A DNA stretch of 64,000 nucleotides from Pedobacter aquatilis (GCF_030409415.1 NZ_JAUFPW010000028.1:90470-154469); one strand, 5' to 3'; positions 26,097 through 35,952 are shown, numbered from the stretch's first letter. Made by a program: numbers and translations. Notes: a model not told the origin generated them from the letters alone.

Positions 26097-27284
26097 CTAT
26101 CTAAATGTTTTTTTATCCCCGAAATTAAAAAGGAGACTGAAGCGCAATGTATTTGCTAAAGGACTGGTTTGAGCATCTGCAATTAAATAAGCAAAATCGA
26201 TGTTAAACACATTATATTTCAAACCAGCGCCTAAAGTAAAATATCTGCTATCGCCCTTTTGCGGACTTTGGTAATTATATCCTCCTCGAATTGCAAATTG
26301 CTGATTATACCAATATTCCAACCCAGTAGAAATTCCTACTTCTTTAAATTCTTCACTAATACCACCTGGAGCATCGCTAAACGAGCCAAAAATCCCCGCC
26401 GGTACAGAACGGTTTGGATCTTTACCTTTTAAAATATTATTATTGGAATCGTAAATCGGTTGCGTTGGAACCAAAAGTTTATTAAAATCTAAGGCAAAAG
26501 TGAAAGTATTAAAATCATCAATCTCTATTGTTGATGCACCACCGAGTTTAAAATTTGTTGGTAAGAAGTAATTTTCGCCACCATCCGAATAGCTCATTTT
26601 AGTACCGATATTAGAAATATTTGCCCCGGCAGAAACTATTGCATTTTTACCAAACATGGTTGTTGGCGTTTTATACAAACCGGCAATATCAATACCTAAC
26701 GCATTACCTGCTCTAACCTGGCCAGTAGAAGAAAACTGACCGGAAGCAAGATTTGAATAAATATATCGCAAGGAAGTACCCAAAGAGAAGTCTTTACCGA
26801 AATTGCGGGCAAAAGTTACATCAAAGGCAAGCTCATTTGGATTTGCAATGCCTAAATCTTGCTGATTAATATCTGTTAACTGAATTTGGCCTAAAGAAAA
26901 ATACCTTAATGACGCACCAATCGTATTTCTATCATCCAACTTGTAAAAACCACCAACATATGCAAGATTAATATCAGGCACTAGATTTTTTAACCAGGGG
27001 CTGTAGGAGAGCGAAAAACCATATGGCTTTTCTAAAAATGCAAGCTTTGCAGGATTTATACTTGCAGAATTTGCGTCGCCAATTATTGCTACCCCCGCAT
27101 CGCCCATAGCACCAGCACGGGCATCGGGTGTAATTAATAAAAATGGAACAGCGGTAATGATGTTATTCGATTCACTACCGTTAGTTTGTGTATTGCCAAT
27201 TGTTACCTGTGCATTCGCCTTGCCAAATACCAAAACTGCCGATAATGCAGAAAATGCAAGTTTACAAATGTACTTGAAATTCAT
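26097..27284 (-). CDS. porV: Type IX secretion outer membrane protein PorV
   Basis: The 395-residue protein has a signal peptide (to KANAQV), then ITAVPFLLITPDARAGAMGDAGVA and ANSASINPAKLAF, typical of PorV/LptO in the FadL-like outer membrane family. The rest is beta-strand rich and ends with an aromatic LLFNFGDKKTFR. PorV shuttles cargo from the Sov translocon to the attachment complex with PorU. In Flavobacterium porU, porV and gldJ lie together; here gldJ is 3 kb away and porU is not in the window. Confidence 0.92.
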   Translation of the reverse strand: MNFKYICKLAFSALSAVLVFGKANAQVTIGNTQTNGSESNNIITAVPFLLITPDARAGAMGDAGVAIIGDANSASINPAKLAFLEKPYGFSLSYSPWLKNLVPDINLAYVGGFYKLDDRNTIGASLRYFSLGQIQLTDINQQDLGIANPNELAFDVTFARNFGKDFSLGTSLRYIYSNLASGQFSSTGQVRAGNALGIDIAGLYKTPTTMFGKNAIVSAGANISNIGTKMSYSDGGENYFLPTNFKLGGASTIEIDDFNTFTFALDFNKLLVPTQPIYDSNNNILKGKDPNRSVPAGIFGSFSDAPGGISEEFKEVGISTGLEYWYNQQFAIRGGYNYQSPQKGDSRYFTLGAGLKYNVFNIDFAYLIADAQTSPLANTLRFSLLFNFGDKKTFR

Positions 27285-27342
27285 CCTTAGGGTATGTATT
27301 TAAGATTTCAGGTAAGTTAATACTTTTAAAAGATATAATCAT

Positions 27343-27350
27343 CAAACGTA
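27343..27350 (-). promoter_or_regulatory. -7 box TACGTTTG of porV
   Basis: A full TAnnTTTG match on the minus strand about 60 nt before the porV ATG. No clear -33 TTG at the usual spacing. Confidence 0.45.
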
Positions 27351-27485
27351 AAAGCACAATTTATATTTTACAGTAAACTTACCATTTTACAAGTTTAGAC
27401 TAACTAAAACTACGAATTTTTGTAAAAACTGAAAATCTTATTTACCAGATTTATTTCAACTGTTTTTCTATATTAAGTTTAATAT

Positions 27486-30074
27486 TTAATTATTGTTCTT
27501 TTTCTTAAAAAGATTATTGAGTTTATCTGCAATAACATCCTTAACTTTTTCTGTAGCCTTTGCCTTTACGGTATCGATTTTTGCTTGCGCCTTAGTTTGT
27601 AATTCTGCTTTCTTTTCTGCTATTACATTATTTATGGCCTCCTTTGCTGTTGATTTTACATCAGCAATACCATACTTTAAATTTATTGTAGGTTTTAAAA
27701 AAGTACCACCCAATACCGCATTAACTTTAACATTATCGCCGACTGAAACATTAGTACCTGCTTTATTATTTAATTTACCAAGCATATTGTTAACAGTTTC
27801 GTTGGCTTTTGCACCAAGCATTGCTCGTGGTAAGTTCATAGCAAGATCATAATCCATAGTTTGATCTAAGCCGTTAGAGCCTTGGATATTCATAACAATA
27901 CCATCCTTTTTAATATCGAATGGAGCAACATTTAGCCTTCCATCTTTGATTTTAAATTTTGTAATCACATTATTAAGCTCTAGTTTTTTCAATTTATCAG
28001 AACTTAATGAGGATGCTAATTTGTTTAAAGGTTCAAAACCATCAATCATTGCCTGAATAATATTTGTTAACCCTTCTGCATTGATGCTAGAGTAAACAGG
28101 CATCATATTTTCATCCAAATCAGAATTATACTTTAAATCAGTTGAGAAAGAACCCTTTGCATATTTTGCCACTGGAGCCAATAATTTTATTGTATTAAAA
28201 GCTTGAAAAGCTTTTTGAATGTTCATTTTATCAATTCCAAAATCAACATCAATTCTTGGTTTTTTAGGATTTAAAGTAGCATAAGTCCCATTCATTCTTA
28301 ATCTTCCATCAAGCATACTCATGCCTAAATCCTTAAAAGTTATTGTATTATCTTTTACTAAAAGGATTCCATTTGCACTCGAAATATCATAATTATCATA
28401 AATTACTTTATTGGCTTTTGCAGCAATGCTAAAATTAATTTTATCTGGCACTTCAAATACTGAAAGCTTTGAATTTACATTTTTAGAAGATGTTGTTTGG
28501 GTAGATTTTGGCCCCATTAATTCGTTAACATTAACAAGGTTCGAAACCATACTAAAATTACCTTGTAGGGATTGATTTTTATTAAAAAAGTAACTTAAAT
28601 AATTATTTAATGAGCCATTTGCAGCGAAATCGCTACTTCCAACTTTGGCAGATAAATTACTTAAAGTTATGTTTTTTGGGCTAAATATTAATTTTGCTGA
28701 AGGGATGCTTATCGGCATTGGAACATTCTTACCAGCATAATTAAAGTTATTAGCGATTATTTGTCCTGATGCTTTAAATGCCTGATATTGTTGCTTGTCA
28801 ATTGAAGATTTACGACCAGCCGCTTTAACATCCGCATCCAAAATCCCGTTTAAAATCATATCCTTCATCGGGAAAATAGCTGTTAATTGTTTTAAATCCA
28901 ATTTTCCCTTTAAAGCCATATCGACAAATGGATCGGAAACCGGGTTTTTAACCAACAGTTTGCCATCTACAGGAACCTGCCCGAACTCTAAATGAAATGA
29001 TGGAACATTAATAACGGTATTATCAATCACACCATCGGGATTACTAATCTGTGATTTAATTTGAATATTATTTATAGCTGAGGGTAATGAAGGATATTTG
29101 ATTTTCCCATTTTCTATATTCAAATTAAGGTTGAAAGCTGGTAATGATTTTTCATTATAAGTACCCTTAGCAACACCATTCATAGAAAATTTACCGGTTG
29201 CTTCTAAATCCTTAAAATTAGCAGCGTAAATTGATGGGATTAAAGAAAGAAAATTTTTCAATTCAGATTCCTTTGCATCAAACTTAAAATCCATTACCAT
29301 ATCTGTTTTATTTGGCATAGCCAAATATCCAACCGCGGATAAAAGGAGTTCGTTTAGTTTAATTTTATTATCAGCGAAAGTAAATTTCATGTTTTTCATG
29401 TCTACTTCAATAGGAAGTTCTGCATTCAACTTTATACCATTCAGATAAGGGATTCCCCCGTATTTAACCGTTAGTTTTTCAATATCCGATTCTGTATCAA
29501 GCGTAAATAAATCTTGTGTAAAATCTCCCTTTCCCGTGTGATTCAAGCTATCAAGTTTCATATAAAAACCTAATGAGGCATCATCATAAATAACAGTTCC
29601 CTGCTCTATAGAATATTTTTGTAATGCAGCTTTAAAAGTAGTTGGTTTTGATTCGTTTGAATTTTGAGCTGAATCGGGCTTCCTAATATCCCAATTTGCC
29701 TTTCCACTTTTGAGTACTTTTGCAAAAACTTTTGGTTCCTCAAGATTAATGGAATTAATTTGATAGGTTTCGCCCTTTAAAACACTCAATAAATTAACAT
29801 TTAGTTGCAGTTGTTTAACATTTGCGAGTGTATCTTTATCAAAACTATCTATACCAATTATGGAAAGATTGTTGATTTTTATGCCCAGGTTGGGGAATGA
29901 CGAAATCAGTGACAAATTGAGTTCTTTAAAATCAACCTTCGCATTTACATTTTTGTTTATCGATGATTTAATTTTAGCATTAATTTCCTTTTTAAAAAAC
30001 AGCGGAATAGCTGCCGCAGCGACCAACAACAACACAAATAGCGAAATAACTATTATTATTATTTTCTTTAACAT
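27486..30074 (-). CDS. AsmA-like protein
   Basis: The 862-residue protein has an N-terminal membrane helix (IIIIVISLFVLLLVAAAAI), then the AsmA start region VDFKELNLSLISSFPNLGIKI split by short loops, long beta-strand repeats, and an AsmA C-terminal domain (MNIQGSNGLDQTMDYDLAMNLP). The last 60 residues are Ala/Lys-rich and probably helical. AsmA-like proteins span the periplasm and are linked to lipid transfer to the outer membrane. It is upstream of porV with a 201-bp gap and divergent from gldJ. Confidence 0.85.
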   Translation of the reverse strand: MLKKIIIIVISLFVLLLVAAAAIPLFFKKEINAKIKSSINKNVNAKVDFKELNLSLISSFPNLGIKINNLSIIGIDSFDKDTLANVKQLQLNVNLLSVLKGETYQINSINLEEPKVFAKVLKSGKANWDIRKPDSAQNSNESKPTTFKAALQKYSIEQGTVIYDDASLGFYMKLDSLNHTGKGDFTQDLFTLDTESDIEKLTVKYGGIPYLNGIKLNAELPIEVDMKNMKFTFADNKIKLNELLLSAVGYLAMPNKTDMVMDFKFDAKESELKNFLSLIPSIYAANFKDLEATGKFSMNGVAKGTYNEKSLPAFNLNLNIENGKIKYPSLPSAINNIQIKSQISNPDGVIDNTVINVPSFHLEFGQVPVDGKLLVKNPVSDPFVDMALKGKLDLKQLTAIFPMKDMILNGILDADVKAAGRKSSIDKQQYQAFKASGQIIANNFNYAGKNVPMPISIPSAKLIFSPKNITLSNLSAKVGSSDFAANGSLNNYLSYFFNKNQSLQGNFSMVSNLVNVNELMGPKSTQTTSSKNVNSKLSVFEVPDKINFSIAAKANKVIYDNYDISSANGILLVKDNTITFKDLGMSMLDGRLRMNGTYATLNPKKPRIDVDFGIDKMNIQKAFQAFNTIKLLAPVAKYAKGSFSTDLKYNSDLDENMMPVYSSINAEGLTNIIQAMIDGFEPLNKLASSLSSDKLKKLELNNVITKFKIKDGRLNVAPFDIKKDGIVMNIQGSNGLDQTMDYDLAMNLPRAMLGAKANETVNNMLGKLNNKAGTNVSVGDNVKVNAVLGGTFLKPTINLKYGIADVKSTAKEAINNVIAEKKAELQTKAQAKIDTVKAKATEKVKDVIADKLNNLFKKKNNN

Positions 30075-30320
30075 AAACCTAACCTTTTAAAATATATAAT
30101 TTGGAGATATTTATGGCAATAAGCACACCAATCTATGTTCAAAACTTTTAATAAATCAACTTTATAAAATATTTCTAATAAAACACAATACATTGATTAT
30201 TAATACGTTTTGCTTAAAAAATTATATCGAGAACAATTATTAACACAAATTTTACTAAATCATTTTAATTTCCGTAAATTTATCGGTTGAATAAGCCCTA
30301 ATCCGCGATATTGCATCAAT

Positions 30321-31976
30321 ATGAAAAAACAATTACTATATTCTATTACCTTCATTGCTTTTGCTGCACTTATATCTTCTTGTGGAGGTAATAAAGGCGG
30401 CGTTTCAAGTAAAACAGGTATTCCTTATGCTGATAAAAACAACAAAACTTACGGTAGTTTTGCTGTTGCTACAAAGTACAAACGTGCACCCGGACCAGGT
30501 TTAATTCCCATTGAAGGTGGTGTTCTTGTTGTTGGCGGTAGTGCTATCGAAGTAGCCGGAGTAGAGCCAAACATTTACAACTATAAGAGACAAGTTACCG
30601 TACCATCTTTTTACATGGACGAAACAGAAGTTTCTAATACAGACTGGCTGGAATATTTACACTGGATCAGAACAAGTTATCCTGAAGATAGAGAATTTTA
30701 TTACAATGAGCTTCCTGATACTTTAGTTTGGCGCCGTGCTTTATCTTACAATGAGCCTTACGTAGATAACTACTTAAGACATCCGGCTTACAGAGATTAT
30801 CCTGTTGTTGGCGTAAGCTGGGAACAAGCCTCTCGTTTCTGCGAATGGAGAACTTCTCAGGCAAACGAATATATTCTTCGCCAAAAAGGTATTTTAACTG
30901 ATTACAAAACACTAGCGCAAGGCAATAGCCCTGCGAGAGGGAATACAACTACGGCTGCTACTACTGCAAGACCAGACAAACCTTTCAATACTGATGCGTA
31001 TCTAAATGGCCAGTATGACGATAAAGGTAAAAATGCGCCTAAGGATTACAATGCTAAAGCTGGTGCATCTGTTGGTGCTGCCGGTGGACGTGGTGGCAAT
31101 GCAACACCAACAAGAAACGCAACATTGGAAGATGGTGTGATTATGCAACCTTACCGTTTGCCAACTGAGGCAGAATGGGAATATGCAGCATTAGGTTTAA
31201 TTGGTAATACTGAATATGAAAACATTAACCAAAATAAAATCTATCCTTGGAATGGTTTAGGTGTTAGTTCTGCAAGTAAAAAAACCAGAGGTTTGGTTCA
31301 AGCCAACTTTAAAAGAGCTCCTGGTGATTATATGGGCGTTGGTGGTTCGTTAAATGATAAGGCAGATTTAACTGCACCAGTTCTCTCTTATAATCCGAAT
31401 GATTTTGGTTTATACAACATGGCTGGGAACGTTAATGAATGGGTCAACGACGTTTACCGTACAGGTACTTTCACTGATGCTGAAGCATTTAATCCTTATC
31501 GTGGTAACCAATTTCAGGATAAACAATTAGCAGATGCAGCTAATGGTAAAATTGCTTTGGACAAATATGGTAAACCAATTAAAGCAAATGCTTATTCTGG
31601 TAAAAAATTAACTTGGGCAGAGAAGCAAGCTTTGGCAAAAAGAGCTGATTCAATTGCTAAATCACCAGATCCAACATCAGCAGTAACAAGTTATCAAGCA
31701 GATGAGCGTGGATATCGCGATAGACAGAATAAACTTCTTAATGATGAAGGAATTTCATTGGTGAATGATAAATCCAGAGTTTACAAAGGCGGTTCTTGGA
31801 ATGATATGGCTTACTGGTTAAATCCGGCAACCCGTCGTTTCTTACAACAAGATGATGCTTCTGCAGAGGTTGGTTTCCGTTGTGCAATGACTATGCTTGG
31901 CGCACCTGAAATTAGTACGGCAGGTAAGCGGAACTTTAAGCAAGCAAAGCCAAAGCCATTTAATCCGAAAAGATAA
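30321..31976 (+). CDS. gldJ: Gliding motility / type IX secretion lipoprotein GldJ
   Basis: The 551-residue protein has a lipoprotein signal with lipobox LISSC (Cys21) and a FGE-sulfatase (SUMF1-like) domain: FYMDETEVSNTDWLEYLHW, LPDTLVWR, NYLRHPAYRDYPVVGVSW, AGNVNEWVNDVYR, KGGSWNDMAYW and GFRCAM. The length and the LPDTLVWR segment fit GldJ better than the shorter GldK, and no gldLMN follow. GldJ stabilises other Gld proteins and is needed for gliding and type IX secretion in Flavobacterium. A Gly/Ala/Thr-rich insert lies near 205-265. A strong terminator follows. Confidence 0.85.
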   Translation: MKKQLLYSITFIAFAALISSCGGNKGGVSSKTGIPYADKNNKTYGSFAVATKYKRAPGPGLIPIEGGVLVVGGSAIEVAGVEPNIYNYKRQVTVPSFYMDETEVSNTDWLEYLHWIRTSYPEDREFYYNELPDTLVWRRALSYNEPYVDNYLRHPAYRDYPVVGVSWEQASRFCEWRTSQANEYILRQKGILTDYKTLAQGNSPARGNTTTAATTARPDKPFNTDAYLNGQYDDKGKNAPKDYNAKAGASVGAAGGRGGNATPTRNATLEDGVIMQPYRLPTEAEWEYAALGLIGNTEYENINQNKIYPWNGLGVSSASKKTRGLVQANFKRAPGDYMGVGGSLNDKADLTAPVLSYNPNDFGLYNMAGNVNEWVNDVYRTGTFTDAEAFNPYRGNQFQDKQLADAANGKIALDKYGKPIKANAYSGKKLTWAEKQALAKRADSIAKSPDPTSAVTSYQADERGYRDRQNKLLNDEGISLVNDKSRVYKGGSWNDMAYWLNPATRRFLQQDDASAEVGFRCAMTMLGAPEISTAGKRNFKQAKPKPFNPKR

Positions 31977-31983
31977 TAAACGC

Positions 31984-32015
31984 AAAAAGCCCCGAAAATT
32001 TCGGGGCTTTTTATT
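31984..32015. terminator. Strong bidirectional terminator
   Basis: AAAAAGCCCCGAAA pairs with TTTCGGGGCTTTTT with almost no loop mismatch. It ends gldJ on the plus strand and the biotin carrier gene on the minus strand. Confidence 0.9.
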
Positions 32016-32027
32016 TGAATAAGTTTT

Positions 32028-32528
32028 TTATTTAAACTGAAGTAGAACTTGGTTCTTTTCTACCTTATCTCCCTTTATAATGGATAGCTTTTTTACAACC
32101 CCATCTGCTGGAGATTTAATAATATTTTCCATTTTCATGGCTTCCAGAATCAAAAGATTATCTCCCTTTTTTACTTCAGTACCTTCTTCTACGATAATAT
32201 CTAAAACTAAACCTGGCATTGGCGCCTTTATTTCAGCAATTTTAGCCGATGCAATATTATCTAAACCAAGTTGCTTTAATAACTGATAAAATTTATCTTC
32301 CACTTTTAGTGTATAGTTATTTCCATTAACTTTTATAGTACAAGTCTTTTCAACTTTGTTAAAATCGATAACTTCAGTATTGAATGATTTGTTGTTTAAA
32401 ATAATACTGGCTGTGTTAGGAGCTGTGGTACTTAAATTTACATTTAATTTTGAACCATCTACAAAAAATTCGTTTGACTTTTCTTCAACGTCAAACTGAA
32501 AATTATCATTAACTTTTATTTTAAACAT
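32028..32528 (-). CDS. Biotin carboxyl carrier protein (acyl-CoA carboxylase subunit)
   Basis: The 166-residue protein has a C-terminal biotinyl domain (about 95-166) with the biotinylation motif LEAMKMEN and the usual IKAPMPGLVLDI and VKKGDNLL flanks. The N-terminal 90 residues are a beta-rich linker region as found in separate carrier subunits of propionyl-/acetyl-CoA carboxylases. The carboxylase and carboxyltransferase genes are not in the window. It follows the DUF4159 gene by 2 nt. Confidence 0.88.
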   Translation of the reverse strand: MFKIKVNDNFQFDVEEKSNEFFVDGSKLNVNLSTTAPNTASIILNNKSFNTEVIDFNKVEKTCTIKVNGNNYTLKVEDKFYQLLKQLGLDNIASAKIAEIKAPMPGLVLDIIVEEGTEVKKGDNLLILEAMKMENIIKSPADGVVKKLSIIKGDKVEKNQVLLQFK

Positions 32529-32530
32529 AA

Positions 32531-33262
32531 TTATTGAGTTAAAGCATACTGAACTAAGTTAGCGCCCATCTTAAGAGCATTTGAACGAGTTTCCTGAGTG
32601 TCTTCCGGATAAGTACCAAAATCTTCCCACCCATTACCTAAATCGCACTCGAAAGTATAGTAACAAACAACTCTACCTTTATAGATTAGAGCAAAGCCTT
32701 GTGGTCTTTTGTTATCATGCTCATGGATTTTTGGCAAGCCATTTTGAAATTTGAACTTCTGATTGTAAATAGAGTGATTGGCAGGCAATTCGACAAAACT
32801 TAATTCTGGAAATACCTTTTTCATCTGCGGACGAATAAATTTGTCCAAGCCATAATTATCATCTATATGAAGGAAACCACCACCAGTCAAATATTGTCTT
32901 AAGTTTTTGGCTTCCTGGTCGCTAAAAACAACATTGCCGTGTCCAGTCATGTAAATGAAGGGAAAATTAAATAGTTCTTTACTTCCAACCTCCACAACAC
33001 TTTCTTCTGCATAAAAGTTCGTTTTTAGATTCGAATTGCAGAATGCAATTAAATTCGGAAGTGCTGTTCTATCTGCATACCAATCGCCACCACCATTGTA
33101 TTTTAATTTGGCCATGCGATATGAGGGAGGAAAACTAAAAGAACAAAGAGCAAAGATTAAAGAACAATGAAGTAGAAATGATAAGATAAACGAAATAGAT
33201 TTCTTCTTTCTTAGTTTCTTGAAATCGTAAATCGTAAATCGTAAATTGTAAATCAAACTCAT
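32531..33262 (-). CDS. DUF4159 domain-containing exported protein with repeat-encoded N-terminus
   Basis: The 243-residue frame contains the DUF4159 domain from about residue 50 (AKLKYNGGGDWYAD, FIYMTGHGNVVFSD, GGFLHIDDNYGLDKF, VELPANHSIYNQ), whose function is unknown. The ATG at 33262 overlaps the rsmE stop as ATGA, which supports it. The N-terminal 45 residues (a basic stretch then a hydrophobic LSFLLHCSLIFALCSF) are encoded by heptad repeat arrays, yet they look like a signal peptide placed where one is expected. The alternative is a start at MAKLKYNGG. Confidence 0.75.
   Translation of the reverse strand: MSLIYNLRFTIYDFKKLRKKKSISFILSFLLHCSLIFALCSFSFPPSYRMAKLKYNGGGDWYADRTALPNLIAFCNSNLKTNFYAEESVVEVGSKELFNFPFIYMTGHGNVVFSDQEAKNLRQYLTGGGFLHIDDNYGLDKFIRPQMKKVFPELSFVELPANHSIYNQKFKFQNGLPKIHEHDNKRPQGFALIYKGRVVCYYTFECDLGNGWEDFGTYPEDTQETRSNALKMGANLVQYALTQ
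33139..33256. repeat. Heptad repeat arrays inside the DUF4159 5' coding region
   Basis: On the plus strand five AAAGAAC-like heptads (33139-33173) are followed by TTTCTTx units in the opposite sense (about 33201-33221) and then by about five GTAAATC-like heptads (33222-33256). The arrays coincide with the first 40 codons of the DUF4159 frame on the minus strand. Confidence 0.65.
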
Positions 33263-33963
33263 CTGTTTAGGTAATTGATTTCAAAACAGGCTGCAAGTGC
33301 TGCAGTTTCAGTTCTCAATCTGTTATTACCTAAAGTTAGTGGTTTAAAGTCTTTATTCAAAGCATCGTTGACCTCGTTAGGGGTAAAATCACCTTCCGGA
33401 CCAATCAAAATTAAATATTTTTGAAATGGTCTCACTAAATCTGAAATATATTTTTTTTCCAGATTATCAATGCAATGTGCTATAAGCTTATCGCCTTCAA
33501 ATCGCTGTTTCATCAAACCATCAAAAGAAATGGCTTCATTCAATTTTGGATGATAAGCTTTAATAGATTGCTTAACTGCAGATGTTATAACCTTATTTAA
33601 TCGATCCGCTTTAACAACCCTTCGTTCAGATCTATCTGTTATGATTGGCGTAATTTCATCAATACCCAGTTCCGTAGCTTTTTCAAGAAACCATTCCAGC
33701 CTATCAATGTTTTTAGTTGGTGCAACCGCAATATGGAGGTAGTGATTTCTTTTTCCATATTCGGTTTCTGCTTTAATAACTTTAAGCGTAACCCGTTTTG
33801 GATTGTCAGAAGTAATCTCGGCCGTGTAAAATCCACCAATGCCATCAACCAAATAAACCAATGCGCCAATAGGTAAACGTAAAACCCTTGCACAATGCTT
33901 ACTTTCTTCTTCGTTAAGCGTATAAAATGAATCGGTTATATCTGGAGTATAAAAAATATTCAT
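33259..33963 (-). CDS. rsmE: 16S rRNA (uracil1498-N3)-methyltransferase
   Basis: The 234-residue SPOUT-type methyltransferase has the N-terminal PUA-like part (HCARVLRLPIGALVYLVDG) and RsmE motifs VAPTKNIDRLEWFLEKATELG, ERRVVKADR, ILIGPEGDFTPNEV and LGNNRLRTETAALAA, which form the knotted SAM site. It methylates U1498 in helix 44 of 16S rRNA. Its stop overlaps the DUF4159 start by 4 nt, so the two are translationally coupled. Confidence 0.96.
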   Translation of the reverse strand: MNIFYTPDITDSFYTLNEEESKHCARVLRLPIGALVYLVDGIGGFYTAEITSDNPKRVTLKVIKAETEYGKRNHYLHIAVAPTKNIDRLEWFLEKATELGIDEITPIITDRSERRVVKADRLNKVITSAVKQSIKAYHPKLNEAISFDGLMKQRFEGDKLIAHCIDNLEKKYISDLVRPFQKYLILIGPEGDFTPNEVNDALNKDFKPLTLGNNRLRTETAALAACFEINYLNR

Positions 33964-33971
33964 AGTTGAAA

Positions 33972-35399
33972 TTAGTGATTATCAACCATATCTTCTTTAT
34001 TAAGGACTAATTCTAATTTAACGGTTTCGATATTTTGCTCTGTTTTTTTAAGGATGGTAAACAGATAACCGTAGGATTCATTACTTTCTCCCACTTCAGG
34101 AATTCGCTCGAAAACGTGAGAGACCAATCCTCCGATTGTATCGAAATCTTCATCCTCTGGCAAATCATGCGGCAGATGTTCATTTACATCATAAACCGTT
34201 GCAAAAGCATTTACAATAAATTCATTATCAGATACCCGCTCAACCAAAGGTTTTTCCTCATCATATTCATCTTGAATTTCTCCCACGAGCTCTTCAACAA
34301 TATCTTCGAGTGTTACCATTCCGGCAGTACCACCAAATTCATCTAAAACAATGGCAATTTGAATGCGGTTGCTTTGCAGCTCACTCATCAAATCGTTAAT
34401 TTTTTTTGTTTCTGTAACGAAATAAGGTTTACGGATAATATCGCTTAATGTCCAATGTTGATTACCAGCTGCAACTAAAGGCAATATATCCTTGGCATGA
34501 ATGATACCAACAATTTTGTCCATGATTTCATCATAAACAGGTAAACGGGAATAGCCTTCCTTTATAACTTTATCAATAACATCTTCTTTAGTAGAGGATA
34601 ATTCAATACCCGAAATTTTGGTTCTCGGAACCATAATGTTTTTTACAACACGCTCATTAAAATCAAAAACGTTTTTAATAAGCTCATGTTCATTATTGTC
34701 TAAAGCACCGCTTTCTTTACCCTGGTCGAGTAAATACTGTAATTCTTCTGTACTGTGTAAAGATTCATGTCCGGCAGAAGTATCAATACCGAATGGTTTT
34801 AATATAATGGCGGCAAGGCTATTTAAAGTCCAGATAAATGGTTTAAATACAACATAGAAAATCTGAAGTGGAACCGACACAAAAAGTGTTGTTGCAACAG
34901 GTCTTTGAATTGCAAACGATTTAGGCGCTAATTCGCCAAAAACGATGTGCATAATGGTAATAAGTGAGAAAGCTACAATTGTTGAAGCCGTATGGATTGT
35001 TGCATCACTAAATCCCCATCCTAAACTATCGAAAAGATTTTTGAAAATGGTATGCATAACGCCTTCACCAACCCAACCTAAACCAAGCGATGCAAGCGTT
35101 ATACCTAATTGTGTTGCTGCTAAATAACCATCCAAATTATGAATGATTGTTTTAGCCATTTTGCCAACTCGACTGCCCGATTTTGCTTTTATTTCGATTT
35201 GTGATGCCCGAACTTTAACGATTGCAAACTCTGCAGCAACGAAAAATCCATTTAAAAGCACCAAAAATAGAGCAAAAAATAACCGCCATCCCACTGATGA
35301 AGTATCAGTTTCCTGTAAGGCAACCATCGCCAAATTTGAGGATGGTAGGATTGCGTTTAACTTTAAATTTAAAAACAAACAGACCGTGGGTAAATCCAT
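33972..35399 (-). CDS. CNNM/CorC-type membrane protein (HlyC/CorC family) with CBS domains
   Basis: The 475-residue protein has a DUF21 membrane domain (about 35-230; FFVAAEFAIVKVRASQIE, IVFGELAPKSFAIQ), a CBS pair (NIMVPRTKISGIE through LDEFGGTAGMVTLEDIVEELVGEI, about 250-370) and a C-terminal CorC_HlyC domain. The family is linked to magnesium or other cation efflux. The ATG overlaps the ppa stop as TAATG, supporting this start although an internal Met (MVALQETD) would give a more usual N-terminus. It ends 8 nt before rsmE. Confidence 0.9.
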   Translation of the reverse strand: MDLPTVCLFLNLKLNAILPSSNLAMVALQETDTSSVGWRLFFALFLVLLNGFFVAAEFAIVKVRASQIEIKAKSGSRVGKMAKTIIHNLDGYLAATQLGITLASLGLGWVGEGVMHTIFKNLFDSLGWGFSDATIHTASTIVAFSLITIMHIVFGELAPKSFAIQRPVATTLFVSVPLQIFYVVFKPFIWTLNSLAAIILKPFGIDTSAGHESLHSTEELQYLLDQGKESGALDNNEHELIKNVFDFNERVVKNIMVPRTKISGIELSSTKEDVIDKVIKEGYSRLPVYDEIMDKIVGIIHAKDILPLVAAGNQHWTLSDIIRKPYFVTETKKINDLMSELQSNRIQIAIVLDEFGGTAGMVTLEDIVEELVGEIQDEYDEEKPLVERVSDNEFIVNAFATVYDVNEHLPHDLPEDEDFDTIGGLVSHVFERIPEVGESNESYGYLFTILKKTEQNIETVKLELVLNKEDMVDNH

Positions 35400-35950
35400 T
35401 AAGCTAATTCTCTAAATGTTGTGTTGTATAGTTCTATACTTTCTCTAATCACTTTGTGTGCATAACGTACGCCAAGTAAGTGCTCAATCGTTACATTTTT
35501 TTCTTCTAATGCTTTGTAATCCTGGAAGAAACGAACAATTTCTTTCATAGTATGTGGAGGTAATTCATCTAAATCGTTGATGTAATTTACCGACATATCA
35601 TTTTTTGCAACAGCGATGATTTTATCATCTTGCTCGCCATTATCAACCATGTGCATTACACCAACAACCTTAGCCTCTATAACCGTCATTGGATAAACAT
35701 CTACCGAGCAAAGTACTAAAATATCTAATGGGTCTTTATCATCACAATAAGTTTGTGGAATAAAGCCATAATTTGCAGGGTACATTACTGATGAAAAAAG
35801 AACTCTGTCTAATTTAATTAAACCTGATTCTTTATCTATTTCATATTTGGCTTTTGAGCCTTTTGGAATTTCTATAATTGCATTTACAATTTCTGGTACG
35901 TTTGCTCCAGGTGATACGCTATGCCAAGCGTGGTTTTCTTCTTTTGCCAT
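35399..35950 (-). CDS. ppa: Inorganic pyrophosphatase
   Basis: The 183-residue protein is a soluble family I pyrophosphatase: [37 protein letters not shown] with the family signature, and [17 protein letters not shown] supplying metal-binding Asp residues. It hydrolyses PPi to phosphate in the cytoplasm and drives biosynthetic reactions forward. It sits between dedA (2-nt gap) and the CorC-like gene (1-nt overlap). Confidence 0.97.
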   Translation of the reverse strand: MAKEENHAWHSVSPGANVPEIVNAIIEIPKGSKAKYEIDKESGLIKLDRVLFSSVMYPANYGFIPQTYCDDKDPLDILVLCSVDVYPMTVIEAKVVGVMHMVDNGEQDDKIIAVAKNDMSVNYINDLDELPPHTMKEIVRFFQDYKALEEKNVTIEHLLGVRYAHKVIRESIELYNTTFRELA

Positions 35951-35952
35951 TT

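Noticed and set aside
30321..31976. Naming the SUMF1-like lipoprotein gldK
   Set aside because: The length of 551 residues, the LPDTLVWR segment, closeness to porV and the absence of gldLMN all favour gldJ.
33223..33256. CRISPR or iteron-like origin from the GTAAATC repeats
   Set aside because: Units are 7 nt without spacers, there is no dnaA or rep gene nearby, and similar arrays occur at other sites.
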